Shown here one piece after another: positions 24,587 to 33,890 of a DNA stretch of 64,000 nt. A program made the position numbers and the translations under genes. The stretch spans positions 1 to 64,000 of the forward strand of contig CAZKZP010000005.1 of the NCBI GenBank assembly GCA_964557295.1, read 5' to 3'. Every line of letters begins with the position of its first letter. Position 1 is the first letter of the stretch. Source of the stretch: JBFMHP01 sp964557295. Lineage in GTDB: Bacteria; Pseudomonadota; Gammaproteobacteria; RBG-16-57-12. A model generated the notes under the pieces. The model did not search any database, had not been told where the DNA came from, and was given only the letters and a program-made list of their open reading frames with translations.

Positions 24587-25570
24587 ATGGAAAGTATCGG
24601 AACGTGGTGGATGTGGGCAGGCTTCTTTGTCATCGTACTCGTCATGCTGGCCATAGACTTGTTCTTGGTGGGCGGCGGTAAGCAGCATCGTGTGACATTT
24701 AGAGAAGCCGCGATCTGGTCAGTCATTTGGGTCGGTGTCTCGTTTGTCTTCGCGGGTGGATTGTGGTGGTATCTCGATGGTGCCGCCGGGCGCGAACTTG
24801 CCAATACCAAGACGCTGGAATTCGTCACCGGCTATTTGATCGAAAAATCGCTGGCGGTCGATAACGTCTTCGTCTGGCTGATGCTGTTCTCGTTCTTCGC
24901 GGTGCCGCTCGAGCTGCAGAAACGGGTGCTTGTCTACGGCGTGCTCGGCGCGATCGTCATGCGCACCGTCATGATCCTCGCCGGTGCGTGGCTGATCACC
25001 AAGTTTCATTGGATCCTCTATGTGTTTGGCGCCTTCCTGCTGATTACGGGAATCAAGATGTGGTGGTTCGCCGAGAAGAAACCCGATCTCGAGCAGAACC
25101 CGGTGGTGAAATGGCTGCGCGGTCACATGAACATTACGAGCGAATTGCACGGCGAGCGGTTCTTCGTTTGGCGGGAGGGCATCCGCTATGCAACGCCGCT
25201 TTTTCTGGTGCTGGTGATGGTCGAGATCACCGACCTGATCTTTGCGGTCGATTCAATCCCGGCCATCTTTGCCATTACCACCGACCCGTTCATCGTGCTC
25301 ACCTCGAACGTCTTCGCAATCCTCGGCCTGCGCGCGATGTACTTCCTGCTCGCCGATTTCGCGGACCGCTTCTCGCTGCTGAAGTACGGTCTGGCGCTGG
25401 TGTTGATGTTCATCGGCGTCAAGATGCTGCTGATCGATCTCTTCAAGATACCGGTGGGCATCTCCCTTGCCGTGGTCGCCTTCATCATCGGCGTTTCGGT
25501 CTGGCTGTCGCTGCGCAAGGATGCGAAGTCACGCATCGGCGGTTCAGGCACCGGTGCGGCCGGAGCGTGA
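24587..25570 (+). CDS. TerC/Alx-family integral membrane protein
   Basis: A 327-aa protein with about nine membrane helices and conserved acidic membrane motifs AIDLFLVGG, KSLAVDNVFVWLMLFSFF and VEITDLIFAVDSIPAIFAIT. TerC proteins are implicated in manganese export and metal loading of exocytosed proteins, and Alx in alkaline-induced Mn homeostasis; tellurite resistance is not implied. GGAGG precedes ATG. The MITE at 24448-24566 occupies the upstream region; no yybP-ykoY riboswitch is seen there. The PAP2 gene starts 6 nt after the stop. Confidence 0.9.
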   Translation: MESIGTWWMWAGFFVIVLVMLAIDLFLVGGGKQHRVTFREAAIWSVIWVGVSFVFAGGLWWYLDGAAGRELANTKTLEFVTGYLIEKSLAVDNVFVWLMLFSFFAVPLELQKRVLVYGVLGAIVMRTVMILAGAWLITKFHWILYVFGAFLLITGIKMWWFAEKKPDLEQNPVVKWLRGHMNITSELHGERFFVWREGIRYATPLFLVLVMVEITDLIFAVDSIPAIFAITTDPFIVLTSNVFAILGLRAMYFLLADFADRFSLLKYGLALVLMFIGVKMLLIDLFKIPVGISLAVVAFIIGVSVWLSLRKDAKSRIGGSGTGAAGA

Positions 25571-25575
25571 AATCG

Positions 25576-26235
25576 ATGGACCGCATGGGGTTCGCAGACT
25601 CGACCAAAACGCCTGAGCAGCGCCGGCTTCTGGCAAGCGCTGTCCTGCTCTGGTGCGCAGCCTTGCTCGCCCTGTGGTTCGGTGCCGTTACGGTCTGCCC
25701 GGGTGGGGCGTGCCGGGAATTCGATGCCGACCGGCGCGTTTTGGCGGCTTTGTATTCCCTGCATCAGCCCAACTTGGATGCCCTGTTCTCGGCCATCACT
25801 TGGCTCGGTTCCATTGCCGTGCTGCTGCCCGCCGCGCTGGCGTTGGCCTGGCGTTTTTGGCGAAAAGGACGGCTGGCGGCGGCGCTATTGCTGCCTGCCT
25901 CGCTTGGCGGTGCTTGGGTGCTGGTGCATATTGGCAAAACCTTGATCGATCGCCCGCGGCCGGATCTCTTTCCGGCGTTGATCGCCGTCCCGGCGGATTC
26001 CTCCTTCCCCAGCGCCCACACCATGCAGATCACTGCTTTTGCGCTCGCCTGGATTCTCGCGCCGGGCGAGCGGCGAAGCTGGGCAGGGTTCATTGCCGCA
26101 GCCGGCGCGGTACTGTTGGTGGCCGTGTCGCGGCTCTATCTACAGGTGCACTACCCTAGCGATGTGCTGGTTGGTCTGATCGTGGCGACCGGGTGGGTGC
26201 TGGGACTGCGGCTGGCACTGGCGGGGCGCACATGA
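25576..26235 (+). CDS. PAP2-superfamily membrane lipid phosphatase
   Basis: A 219-aa protein with six predicted membrane helices. The phosphatase signature is complete: K-T-L-I-D-R-P-R-P (KTLIDRPRPDLFPA), PSAH in SSFPSAHTMQ and SRLYLQVHYPSDVLVG (Arg and His of the third motif). ATG 25576 has GGAG 10 nt upstream; a GTG at 25567 overlaps the TerC stop. It probably dephosphorylates phosphatidate or undecaprenyl/other lipid phosphates at the periplasmic face. Its last codon overlaps the start of dgkA (ATGA), which makes a functional pair. Confidence 0.85.
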   Translation: MDRMGFADSTKTPEQRRLLASAVLLWCAALLALWFGAVTVCPGGACREFDADRRVLAALYSLHQPNLDALFSAITWLGSIAVLLPAALALAWRFWRKGRLAAALLLPASLGGAWVLVHIGKTLIDRPRPDLFPALIAVPADSSFPSAHTMQITAFALAWILAPGERRSWAGFIAAAGAVLLVAVSRLYLQVHYPSDVLVGLIVATGWVLGLRLALAGRT

Positions 26236-26615
26236 GGCACAAGTTCCTTGGCACCGGTGAGCCCGGCTACCATCCACTGCGCAAACTGCGTACGGTCTTT
26301 TCCGGCCTGCGCTACGCAGTGATCTATGACTTCTCGGTCACCTACAAACTGATACTGTCGGCCATCGTGCTCACGGCGGCTTTCGTCCTGCGCGCCTGGG
26401 TCGACTTCCTGCTGATTCTGGTGGTCACAGCCTTTGTGCTGGTGGCAGAAATTTTCAACAGCGCCATCGAGGCACTGTGCGACTTTGTCGAAACGCGGGA
26501 TAACGAGAAAATCAAAATCATCAAGGATATCGCCGCGGCGGCGGTCGGTATTGCCATTTTCGTCTGGATGGTCGTTCTGACCGTGGAAGTCTCTCAATTG
26601 TGGCTGGCGAGATGA
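26232..26615 (+). CDS. dgkA: Diacylglycerol kinase (DgkA family)
   Basis: A 127-aa, three-helix membrane kinase with the family signature AEIFNSAIEALCDFVE and N-terminal FSGLRYAVIYDFSV. It rephosphorylates diacylglycerol formed by envelope reactions (or undecaprenol in some lineages). The translational overlap with the upstream PAP2 phosphatase gene indicates linked lipid recycling. The 26616-26875 stretch downstream shows nothing recognisable. Confidence 0.9.
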   Translation: MRHKFLGTGEPGYHPLRKLRTVFSGLRYAVIYDFSVTYKLILSAIVLTAAFVLRAWVDFLLILVVTAFVLVAEIFNSAIEALCDFVETRDNEKIKIIKDIAAAAVGIAIFVWMVVLTVEVSQLWLAR

Positions 26616-26875
26616 GCGCTGGCTTCACAGCACCGGGGCACTCCAGTTCTTTGCCCTAAAAAACCTCGGTTGGACCCACCGGACTGTGCGGGTACGCAGC
26701 GATCTCACCCGATGGACGACTGATGCGGATGGTTTCATCCGACATCATCCAAAAGAAATTACGGGCGCGAACCTCCGAATCAGTGGCGTTATTGATCACG
26801 CGATGTAGCAACAAGTTCTATTTTTCTGTACGCGGCTGGCTGATGGCATGCGGGGATGTAATCGAACACCTACAG

Positions 26876-26915
26876 CTTACTAAGACGATAACCCTATCCC
26901 TGAGGGAGAGGGAAT
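26876..26915. repeat. Dispersed palindrome forming the 3' end of the allophanate hydrolase gene
   Basis: TTACTAAGACGATA followed by CCCTATCCCTGAGGGAGAGGG. On the minus strand the palindrome encodes the last residues and stop of allophanate hydrolase (KFPLPQG-stop), so the repeat supplied the C-terminus and may serve as its terminator. Confidence 0.6.
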
Positions 26916-28744
26916 TTTTCAGCTGGATGCAAACTTGTAGAGCCGCCCTTCAGATAATTATCCCAGCCACCATATTCGGTGATCTCCGTTGCCTGCGCCA
27001 AGCCGCACGGTTCGCAGATAAATCCGCTCAACCAGCGGCCGTCGGCCAGCTCCACCTTGCCGATACCCAGCGGCGCGGGGATGTCGGCGACAAAGCCGCC
27101 GACCCGCGCCGCCGGCACTCGCCAGACCTCCACGGCGATCGCCGCGCCGTGGTTTTCATCGCGCACCAGAGCGGGCCGCTGCGGCGGTCCGCCGGCCAGG
27201 GCGTAGAGCCGGTACCGATCCGCCGTGCGGGTGGATTCGACCAGGGTGGCGCCGCGCTCAGTCAGTTGCCAATTCAAGGGGAAGCCCGCCAGGTGCGCCC
27301 CGCACACCACCACATCGATGCGTGGTTGATCGGTGCGCGGCGCATTCAGTGGCGCAGGCCGGTAGTGCTGTTGGGTCTTGCCCAAGGGTAGATCGAGGTG
27401 GTGCTGCCAGCGCCGGCCGAAGGACAGCAACAGCCGGTCGCGCAACGCCGGGGCCACCAGCGTGATGCCAAATGGCAGGCCGTTGGCGAGAAAGCCCGCC
27501 GGCAGGGCAAGCGCGCTGTAGTCGAGCAGGTTCATGTAGTTGGTGTAATAGCCGAGGTTGCTGTTGAGGCGCACCGGATCGGCGTTGACCTCGGCGATGG
27601 TGTAGAGGGTACCGGCCGTCGGGGTAACCAGGATATCGACCTCCTCGAATACCCGGTCGGTTTGCCGTTTGCAGTGTTGCAGGCGGTAGCCAGCCTTGAA
27701 GGCCTCGACGGCGCGTTTGTCGCGCGCACCGCCAATGATCTCACGGATGACCGGCAGCAGCGCCTCGGGCCGGCTGTCGATCAGCGGCTCGATGGCGAGG
27801 TAACGCTCCGCTACCCAGGGGCCTTCGTAAAGCAGGAGCGCAGCCGCCAGAAACGGCGCGAAGTCGATCTCGAGGCGTTCTCCGCCCAATCGTTCCAGCG
27901 CGGCGCACGCAGCCGCAAACAAGGTGGCTGCGGCATCGTTGCCGAAAAACGTCAGTTGCTCTTGGCGTGGCACGGCGAAGCGAAATCGCGTCGGCGACGC
28001 GCCGTAGTGGCGCTGGTTGTTGTTAAAGGGATTGGGCCGAGCGTAATCGTCTGCGCCGTCGAACACCGCGGCCTGCTCCAACACGGCATTGGCATCGTCG
28101 CAATCCAGGGCGAAGATGGAAACACAGTCGAGGCTGCGGCAGGCGGGCACCACCCCTCGCATGCTGAGCAGCCCCTTGCTGGGCTTGAGTCCCACGATGT
28201 TGTTGAAGGCCGCCGGCACGCGCCCCGAGCCGGCGGTGTCGGTACCCAGCGCAAAGCTGACCAACCCCAGCGCCACCGCCACCGCCGAGCCCGAACTCGA
28301 CCCGCCGGAGATGTAATCGGGATCGAAGGCATTGCGGCATTCCCCCCAGAGCGCAGGCGAGCGGGTGCCGACTAGCCCGGTAGCAAACTGGTCCATATTG
28401 GTCTTGCCGATGGGGATGGCGCCGGCGTCGAGCAGGCGTTGCACCACGAAGGCCGACTGCTCCGGCATATAGGCAAACGATGCACATGCCGCCGTGGTAG
28501 GCACACCGGCCAGATCGATGTTGTCCTTGATGGCAAACGGAATGCCATAGAGCGGCAGCGTATCGGGCGAGTGGCCGGCGAGGCGATCGAGATACGGCTG
28601 CAATTGCGCCGGTTCGAGCCGGTTGATCCAGATGTTGTGTGTGCGGGTCTCCTGGCTGCATTGCAGGATGTACTCGACGACTTGCTGTGGTGTCACCTCG
28701 CCGCGGCGGTAAGCGGCGTGCAAGGCAGGGATAGATAGGTTCAT
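26894..28744 (-). CDS. atzF: Allophanate hydrolase
   Basis: A 616-aa amidase-signature enzyme that hydrolyses allophanate to ammonia and CO2. The Ser-cisSer-Lys residues are visible: Lys73 in PFAIKDNI, GGSSSGS (147-153) and Ser173 in GTDTAGSGR. A C-terminal domain of the AtzF type follows from about residue 455. ATG 28744 is chosen (CAGGAG 12 nt upstream, MNLSIPALHAAY). It is the last gene of the guanidine operon, 107 nt after the carboxylase, with an inverted repeat (28796-28857) between. The final few residues derive from a dispersed palindrome. Confidence 0.92.
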   Translation of the reverse strand: MNLSIPALHAAYRRGEVTPQQVVEYILQCSQETRTHNIWINRLEPAQLQPYLDRLAGHSPDTLPLYGIPFAIKDNIDLAGVPTTAACASFAYMPEQSAFVVQRLLDAGAIPIGKTNMDQFATGLVGTRSPALWGECRNAFDPDYISGGSSSGSAVAVALGLVSFALGTDTAGSGRVPAAFNNIVGLKPSKGLLSMRGVVPACRSLDCVSIFALDCDDANAVLEQAAVFDGADDYARPNPFNNNQRHYGASPTRFRFAVPRQEQLTFFGNDAAATLFAAACAALERLGGERLEIDFAPFLAAALLLYEGPWVAERYLAIEPLIDSRPEALLPVIREIIGGARDKRAVEAFKAGYRLQHCKRQTDRVFEEVDILVTPTAGTLYTIAEVNADPVRLNSNLGYYTNYMNLLDYSALALPAGFLANGLPFGITLVAPALRDRLLLSFGRRWQHHLDLPLGKTQQHYRPAPLNAPRTDQPRIDVVVCGAHLAGFPLNWQLTERGATLVESTRTADRYRLYALAGGPPQRPALVRDENHGAAIAVEVWRVPAARVGGFVADIPAPLGIGKVELADGRWLSGFICEPCGLAQATEITEYGGWDNYLKGGSTSLHPAEKFPLPQG

Positions 28745-28795
28745 TGGTTCAAACGCTCCTGTAATACATCCTCTCCGTAAGAGAAAGAGATTTGG

Positions 28796-28857
28796 GGCAC
28801 CGCCCACCGACATCGGTATCAGGCCGATCCATCAGGTGGGCGGCACCCACCCTACGG
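28796..28857. repeat. Intercistronic inverted repeat
   Basis: GGCACCGCCCACC and GGTGGGCGGCACC flank a 30-nt loop between the carboxylase and allophanate hydrolase genes. It could stabilise or partly terminate the transcript, lowering expression of the last gene. Confidence 0.45.
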
Positions 28858-31800
28858 CTGTTGCAGGATCAACAGGGCCTGACCGGCGCCGACCTGCTGT
28901 CCCTCTTCGCGGTTGATGGCGTACACCACCCCGGCGTGCGGCGCGGTGACCTCGACCTCCATCTTCATCGATTCCATGATCACCAGGGGTTGGCCCGCGC
29001 TAAGCGTCTGCCCGGGACGCACCAGCAACTTCCACACACTGCCGGCGACCGGGCTTTCGATGGCGCTGCAATTGTCGGGAATTGCTTCCTCCTCGCCCTG
29101 ATCGACGATCAAGTCCTGCGCGGCATTGAAATTGATCTGGCCGCTGGCCACCCAACGTTGCAGCTCGGCCTCGAAGGCAGCATTGCGCCGGGTGTTGAAG
29201 GCGGCGATATCCGCCGCGTTGGCCGCCAGGAATTCCTCGTAGGCCCTGAGGCTGAAGGTGGTTTGCTCGATGTGGATGGGATAGCGCCCGCGCGGGAAGT
29301 CGCGGCGGATCTGCTGCAGCTCGCTGTCGCTGACCTCGTAGAAACGGATCTGATCGAAAAAGCGCAGCAGCCACGGCTGTTGGAAGACGTCGGTTTGTTT
29401 ATAGCGGCTCCACATCTGTAGGGTGCGCCCGACGAACTGATAACCGCCTGGGCCTTCCATCCCGTAGATGCACAGATAGGAGCCGCCGATGCCCACCGAG
29501 TTCTCCGCCGTCCAGGTGCGCGCGGGGTTGTACTTGGTGGTCACTAGGCGATGGCGCGGGTCGATGGGCGTGGCCACCGGCGCGCCCAGGTAGACATCGC
29601 CCAGGCCCATCACCAGATAGCTGGCGTCGAACACGATGGATTTGACCGCCTCGATCGAATCCAGCCCGTTGATGCGGCGGATGAACTCGATGTTGCTCGG
29701 ACACCATGGCGCATCCTGGCGCACCGATTTCATGTACTTCTCGATTGCCAGGCGGCAGGCCGCGTCGTCCCAACTCAACGGCAGGTGGACGATGCGCGCC
29801 GGCACCTCATCCAGAGCGCCGTGCTGCAGTTGTTGTTCGGCGGCCTCGAGATGTTGCAGTAATTGGGGCAGCGACAGTCGCCGGTTGTCATAATGCACCT
29901 GCAGCGAACGGATGCCAGGGGTGAGTTCGCGGATGCCGGGATGGGCCTGTTGTTGCAGCTGCAGCATCAGGGCGTGCACCCGGAAACGCAGCCGCACATC
30001 GAGCATCAGCGGGCCGTATTCCACCAGCAAATAGTTGTCGCCGGCGGGCCGGTAGACCACCTGCGGCGCATCGCCGTTGGCCTCGATGCGGTGCACCACC
30101 GGCGTGGCCTGGCAATGGCGCGGCGCCGGTGCGGACAGTGCTCCGCCAAGCGCGGCGATGTTCTCGTCCTGCTGCCTGGCCTGCGCCACGGCCGCATCGA
30201 TGGCGACCGGGATGAAGCGCACCTTATCGCTGGCCTTGAGCTGGCCGAGCTTCCACAGATCGGCGCTGATCACCGTAGCCGGACAGACGAAGCCGCCCAG
30301 AGATGGGCCGTCCGGTCCAAGGATGACCGGCATGTCGCCGGTGAAGTCGATGGTGCCGATGGCATAGGCGTTGTCATGGATGTTCGACGGATGCATGCCG
30401 GCCTCGCCGCCATCGCTGCGCGCCCATTGCGGCTTGGGGCCGACCAGGCGGATGCCGGTGCGGCTGGAGTTGTAATGCACCTCCCAGCGCGCGTTGAAAA
30501 AGGCCTCGATGTCGGACTCGGTGAAAAAATCCGGCGCGCCATGCGGGCCGTAGATCACCTGGATCTGCCATTCGCGGCTGAGATTGGGGCGTAGCGCCGG
30601 CGGCACACTGCCCGGTCCTACTGCGTCGACCAAGGGCGCCAAGTGCAGCACATCACCGGTGCGCAGGGCGCGCCCGCCATGGCCGCCGAATTGCCCCAGG
30701 GTGAAGGTGGCGCGCGACCCGAGATAGGCCGGGCATTGCAGCCCGCCCTTGATCAGCAGATAGCTGCGCGCGCCGGCCTCACCCACCTTGTCCAGGCGCA
30801 AGACCTGGCCGGGGCGCACCGTCACCACCTCCCAGAAGGTGATCTCCTGTTCATCGAGCAGCGCGCGCATCGGCGCGCCGGTCAGCACGATCTGCGCGGC
30901 ATTGTTGAAGCGCAATGTCGGACCCGTCAGGGTCAGTTCCAGGCCGGCGGCCTGCGCGTCATTGCCGAGCAGGCGGTTGCCCAGGCGGAAGGAGTAGCTG
31001 TCGAACGGCCCCGACGGCGGCACGCCGACATCCCAGTAGCCGCTGCGCCCCGGACAGTCCTGAATCGTGGTCAGGGTGCCGGCGCTCAGCACGTCGATGC
31101 TGTGCGGAGCATATTCAAACCGGTTGAGTGCGCGGGTGGTCATCGCACCGGCGGCGAAGTCATCGCTCGCCAGCACTGCGCACACGTAGTCGCGATTGGT
31201 CTCGATGCCGAAAACCTGGCATTCACCCAGGGCGTGTTGCAATTGTGCGATAGCGGCCTCACGCGTCGGGGCGGTGGCGATCACCTTGGCCAGCAATGGA
31301 TCGTATTGCGCCGGAACCTCGATGCCGCTTTCGATCCATGTGTCGATGCGCAGCCCCTCCTGTGCCGGAAAGTCCACCTGGGTGAGCAGGCCGGCGGCCG
31401 GTTGAAACTGCTTGTTGGGGTCCTCGGCATAGAGCCGTGCCTGGATGCTGTGGCCGTTAGATTGAAGATTGCGCGCTAGTCGATCGAGGGGGGGCAACAC
31501 CCCAGCGGCGAGTTCCACCATCCATTGCACCAGGTCCACGCCGTAGACCTGTTCGGTCACGCCGTGCTCGACCTGCAGCCGGGTGTTGACCTCCAGAAAA
31601 TAGAACCGCCGCGTCTCCTGGTCGTAGACGAACTCCACCGTGCCCGCGTTGCGATAGGCCACTGCGCGCAGCAGTCGTGTGGCCGTCTCGTGCAGGGCCT
31701 GGCGCGTCTCCGCGCTCAGACCCGGCGCGGGCGTCTCCTCGATGACCTTTTGATTGCGGCGCTGACAGGAACAATCGCGCTCGCCAAGGGCGATAGCCTG

Positions 31801-32454
31801 ACCCTGGCCGTCGCCGAACACCTGCACCTCGATATGACGCGCGCGGGCGATGAATTTTTCCAGAAACACACCGCTGTTGGCGAAGTTGCTGGCACTCAAG
31901 CGGCGCACCGAGTCAAACGCCGCGCGCAATTCGGCCTCATCATGGCAGAGCTGCATGCCGATGCCACCGCCCCCGGCGGTGCTCTTGAGCATGACGGGGT
32001 AGCCAATCTGCTGCGCGGACATGAGGGCATCGTCCAGATCGTTCACCAGCCCGCTACCCGACAGCAAGGGTACCTGATTTTCACCGGCCAGACGGCGCGC
32101 CTCGTGCTTCAAGCCGAAGGCTGCCATGTGCGCGGTGGTCGGGCCGATGAAGGTCACGCCTTCGGCTTCGCAGCGTTGCACGAAATCCGCGTTCTCGCTC
32201 AAAAACCCGTAACCGGGATGCACCGCCTGGGCACCGCTGCAGCGCATGATCTCAAACAGCTTGTCCTGGTTGAGATAGGTCTCGCTGACGCGCCCGGCGC
32301 CCAGGCTGTAGGCCTCATCGGCCAGCAGCACGTGCCGCGAATCGGCGTCGTCCTCGGCGTAGACCGCCACCGCGGCGATTCCCATGCGGCGCAGGGTGCG
32401 TATGATGCGCACGGCGATGGCGCCGCGGTTGGCAATCAGTATCTTGCTGAACAT
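28852..32454 (-). CDS. Biotin-dependent guanidine carboxylase (urea carboxylase family)
   Basis: A 1200-aa multidomain enzyme: biotin carboxylase (KILIANRGAIAVRIIRTLRR at the N-terminus, AGGGGIGM ATP loop, FLEVNTRLQVEHGVTE), carboxyltransferase halves (KipI/KipA-like, with SGYWDVGVPPSGPFD near 510 and GPHGAPDFFTE near 660) and a C-terminal biotinyl domain with Lys1164 in VIMESMKMEVE. It would usually be annotated as urea carboxylase. Here the operon begins with a guanidine-I riboswitch and carries the DUF1989 pair, a setting in which the enzyme is known to prefer guanidine, making carboxyguanidine with ATP and bicarbonate. ATG 32454 fits the domain start; the frame upstream has no conserved sequence. 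Confidence 0.92.
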   Translation of the reverse strand: MFSKILIANRGAIAVRIIRTLRRMGIAAVAVYAEDDADSRHVLLADEAYSLGAGRVSETYLNQDKLFEIMRCSGAQAVHPGYGFLSENADFVQRCEAEGVTFIGPTTAHMAAFGLKHEARRLAGENQVPLLSGSGLVNDLDDALMSAQQIGYPVMLKSTAGGGGIGMQLCHDEAELRAAFDSVRRLSASNFANSGVFLEKFIARARHIEVQVFGDGQGQAIALGERDCSCQRRNQKVIEETPAPGLSAETRQALHETATRLLRAVAYRNAGTVEFVYDQETRRFYFLEVNTRLQVEHGVTEQVYGVDLVQWMVELAAGVLPPLDRLARNLQSNGHSIQARLYAEDPNKQFQPAAGLLTQVDFPAQEGLRIDTWIESGIEVPAQYDPLLAKVIATAPTREAAIAQLQHALGECQVFGIETNRDYVCAVLASDDFAAGAMTTRALNRFEYAPHSIDVLSAGTLTTIQDCPGRSGYWDVGVPPSGPFDSYSFRLGNRLLGNDAQAAGLELTLTGPTLRFNNAAQIVLTGAPMRALLDEQEITFWEVVTVRPGQVLRLDKVGEAGARSYLLIKGGLQCPAYLGSRATFTLGQFGGHGGRALRTGDVLHLAPLVDAVGPGSVPPALRPNLSREWQIQVIYGPHGAPDFFTESDIEAFFNARWEVHYNSSRTGIRLVGPKPQWARSDGGEAGMHPSNIHDNAYAIGTIDFTGDMPVILGPDGPSLGGFVCPATVISADLWKLGQLKASDKVRFIPVAIDAAVAQARQQDENIAALGGALSAPAPRHCQATPVVHRIEANGDAPQVVYRPAGDNYLLVEYGPLMLDVRLRFRVHALMLQLQQQAHPGIRELTPGIRSLQVHYDNRRLSLPQLLQHLEAAEQQLQHGALDEVPARIVHLPLSWDDAACRLAIEKYMKSVRQDAPWCPSNIEFIRRINGLDSIEAVKSIVFDASYLVMGLGDVYLGAPVATPIDPRHRLVTTKYNPARTWTAENSVGIGGSYLCIYGMEGPGGYQFVGRTLQMWSRYKQTDVFQQPWLLRFFDQIRFYEVSDSELQQIRRDFPRGRYPIHIEQTTFSLRAYEEFLAANAADIAAFNTRRNAAFEAELQRWVASGQINFNAAQDLIVDQGEEEAIPDNCSAIESPVAGSVWKLLVRPGQTLSAGQPLVIMESMKMEVEVTAPHAGVVYAINREEGQQVGAGQALLILQQP

Positions 32455-32521
32455 CGTTGTTTGTCTTCGAAGTGGCGGGCCGTCCCGCCGAGTACGCAGA
32501 TCGCGCAGGCCGTCCTGCGGA

Positions 32522-33160
32522 TCAATCCCATACCAGCACCTCGATGGGTGTAGGGTTATAGCCATTGCAGGGGTTGTTCAACTGCGGGCAGTTGGAGATC
32601 AGGACGATCACATCCATACACGCGCGCAACTCCACGTACTTGCCCGCAGCCGAGATGCCGTCGGCAAAGGTCAGGCCGCCCTCCGCAGTGACCGGCACGT
32701 TCATGAAGAAATTGATGTTGTGCGTGATGTCGCGCTTGCTCATGCCAAACTGTTCGTTTTGGGCCACGGCGAGCATCCAGCTGTCGCGGCAGGCGTGCAT
32801 GCACTTTTTCTCCAGCGCGTAGCGCACGGTGTTGCTCTCCGTGGCGCAGGCCCCGCCCAGGGTATCGTGCCGCTCGCAGGTGTCGGCGACGATCTCCAGC
32901 ATCACATTGCCCTCGTTGGAAAGGAGCCGGCTGCCGGCGCTCAGATAGACATTGCCCTGCGCGCGGATGGTATCCATCGCGCTGTAGCGCTCGCCCGGAT
33001 CGTTAGCGTTGTAGAACAGGGTGTCGGCGGCCTGGTTGCCTCCGAGATCGAGGATGCGCAAGGTCTGCCCCGCCTTGACTACCTGCATCCAGTAATCTCC
33101 GGCATCGACCCGCTCGCGATAGGCCGCCTGTTCCGCGTGTAAGCTGCTTTCCTTAATCAT
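32522..33160 (-). CDS. DUF1989 protein, carboxyguanidine deiminase subunit (urea amidolyase-associated protein 2)
   Basis: A 212-aa protein of the urea-carboxylase-associated family: ILDLGGNQAADTLFYNAND (about 34-52), GGACATESNTVRYALEKK with the conserved Cys, DITHNINFFMNVPV, GKYVELRACMDVIVLISNCP and QLNNPCNGYNPTP. In guanidine operons the two DUF1989 proteins form the heteromeric enzyme (CgdAB) that deiminates carboxyguanidine to allophanate plus ammonia. Its start overlaps the stop of the partner gene by 8 nt, which favours balanced synthesis. Which of the two is CgdA and which CgdB is not decided here. Confidence 0.88.
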   Translation of the reverse strand: MIKESSLHAEQAAYRERVDAGDYWMQVVKAGQTLRILDLGGNQAADTLFYNANDPGERYSAMDTIRAQGNVYLSAGSRLLSNEGNVMLEIVADTCERHDTLGGACATESNTVRYALEKKCMHACRDSWMLAVAQNEQFGMSKRDITHNINFFMNVPVTAEGGLTFADGISAAGKYVELRACMDVIVLISNCPQLNNPCNGYNPTPIEVLVWD

Positions 33161-33881
33161 GACCGCATCCCAGATGATAGAGCTGATTGTTGGTGAAGCC
33201 GCGCGTGTTTTCCGCGCACAGCGTCCGGCACTCATCATTGGCCGCAACCGGCACAGCGCGGCGGATTGTGTAGCCGATGGCCTTGCGCGGATAATCGGGC
33301 GCAGGATTGAGCGGATGCGGACAGGTGTGCAGCAGCACCAGGGTATCCATCTCAAAACGCAGTTCCACATAATCGCCAGCCATGGAGTGGTCGCTGACAT
33401 AGTGCAGGTCGCCGTTGTCGGCCACCGCCACCTTGCTGAAGAAATTGACATTGGCAGCCATGTCCTTGCGCCCCAGTCCGTACTTGGCCAATTCCACCAG
33501 GAAGCTGTCGTAGCCGTTGCGCTGCCAATCGTTGCGATACTGCTGATAACTGCGTTCGCCCCAGCGCTCGCGCACCAGCTGTGCATTGGCGTTGCCGCAC
33601 ACGGTATCGTGCCAGCCCACGCTGTCGGTGATAATCGAGCAGAAGATGCGCCCCATGTCGGAATATAGGCAATGGCCCTGGTGCAGCTTGAAGGTGTGCT
33701 GGCACTTCAGTGTATCCGGGGCGTTGTAGCGCTCCAGCGGATTGGTGGGGTTGTAAAACAGCATGCCGACATTGGCGCCGCCTTCCAGGTCGGTCAGCTG
33801 CAGCACCGTGCCGCGGCGCATCAACAGCGACCAGTGGCAGCCTCCGCCGAGCTGGTCCTGATACAGGATGTCTGCTGTCAT
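33153..33881 (-). CDS. DUF1989 protein, carboxyguanidine deiminase subunit (urea amidolyase-associated protein 1)
   Basis: A 242-aa paralogue of the next gene: LQLTDLEGGANVGMLFYNPT, SIITDSVGWHDTVCGNANAQ with the conserved His/Cys pair, DMAANVNFFSKVAV, GDYVELRFEMDTLVLLHTCP and HPLNPAPDYPRK. The two paralogues are always found side by side with this carboxylase type. A ribosome site GGAGGAAAAA precedes the ATG. It follows the transporter ATPase gene by 9 nt within the riboswitch-led operon. Confidence 0.88.
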   Translation of the reverse strand: MTADILYQDQLGGGCHWSLLMRRGTVLQLTDLEGGANVGMLFYNPTNPLERYNAPDTLKCQHTFKLHQGHCLYSDMGRIFCSIITDSVGWHDTVCGNANAQLVRERWGERSYQQYRNDWQRNGYDSFLVELAKYGLGRKDMAANVNFFSKVAVADNGDLHYVSDHSMAGDYVELRFEMDTLVLLHTCPHPLNPAPDYPRKAIGYTIRRAVPVAANDECRTLCAENTRGFTNNQLYHLGCGHD

Positions 33882-33890
33882 TTTTTCCTC

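Noticed and set aside
24988..25575. N-terminal extension of the PAP2 phosphatase frame across the TerC gene
   Set aside because: It lies in another frame of terC and carries no conserved sequence; the phosphatase starts near 25576 with a ribosome site.
28852..32454. Annotation as urea carboxylase of a urea amidolyase
   Set aside because: The guanidine-I riboswitch and DUF1989 pair indicate guanidine as substrate; the organism also has a separate urease and urea transporter.
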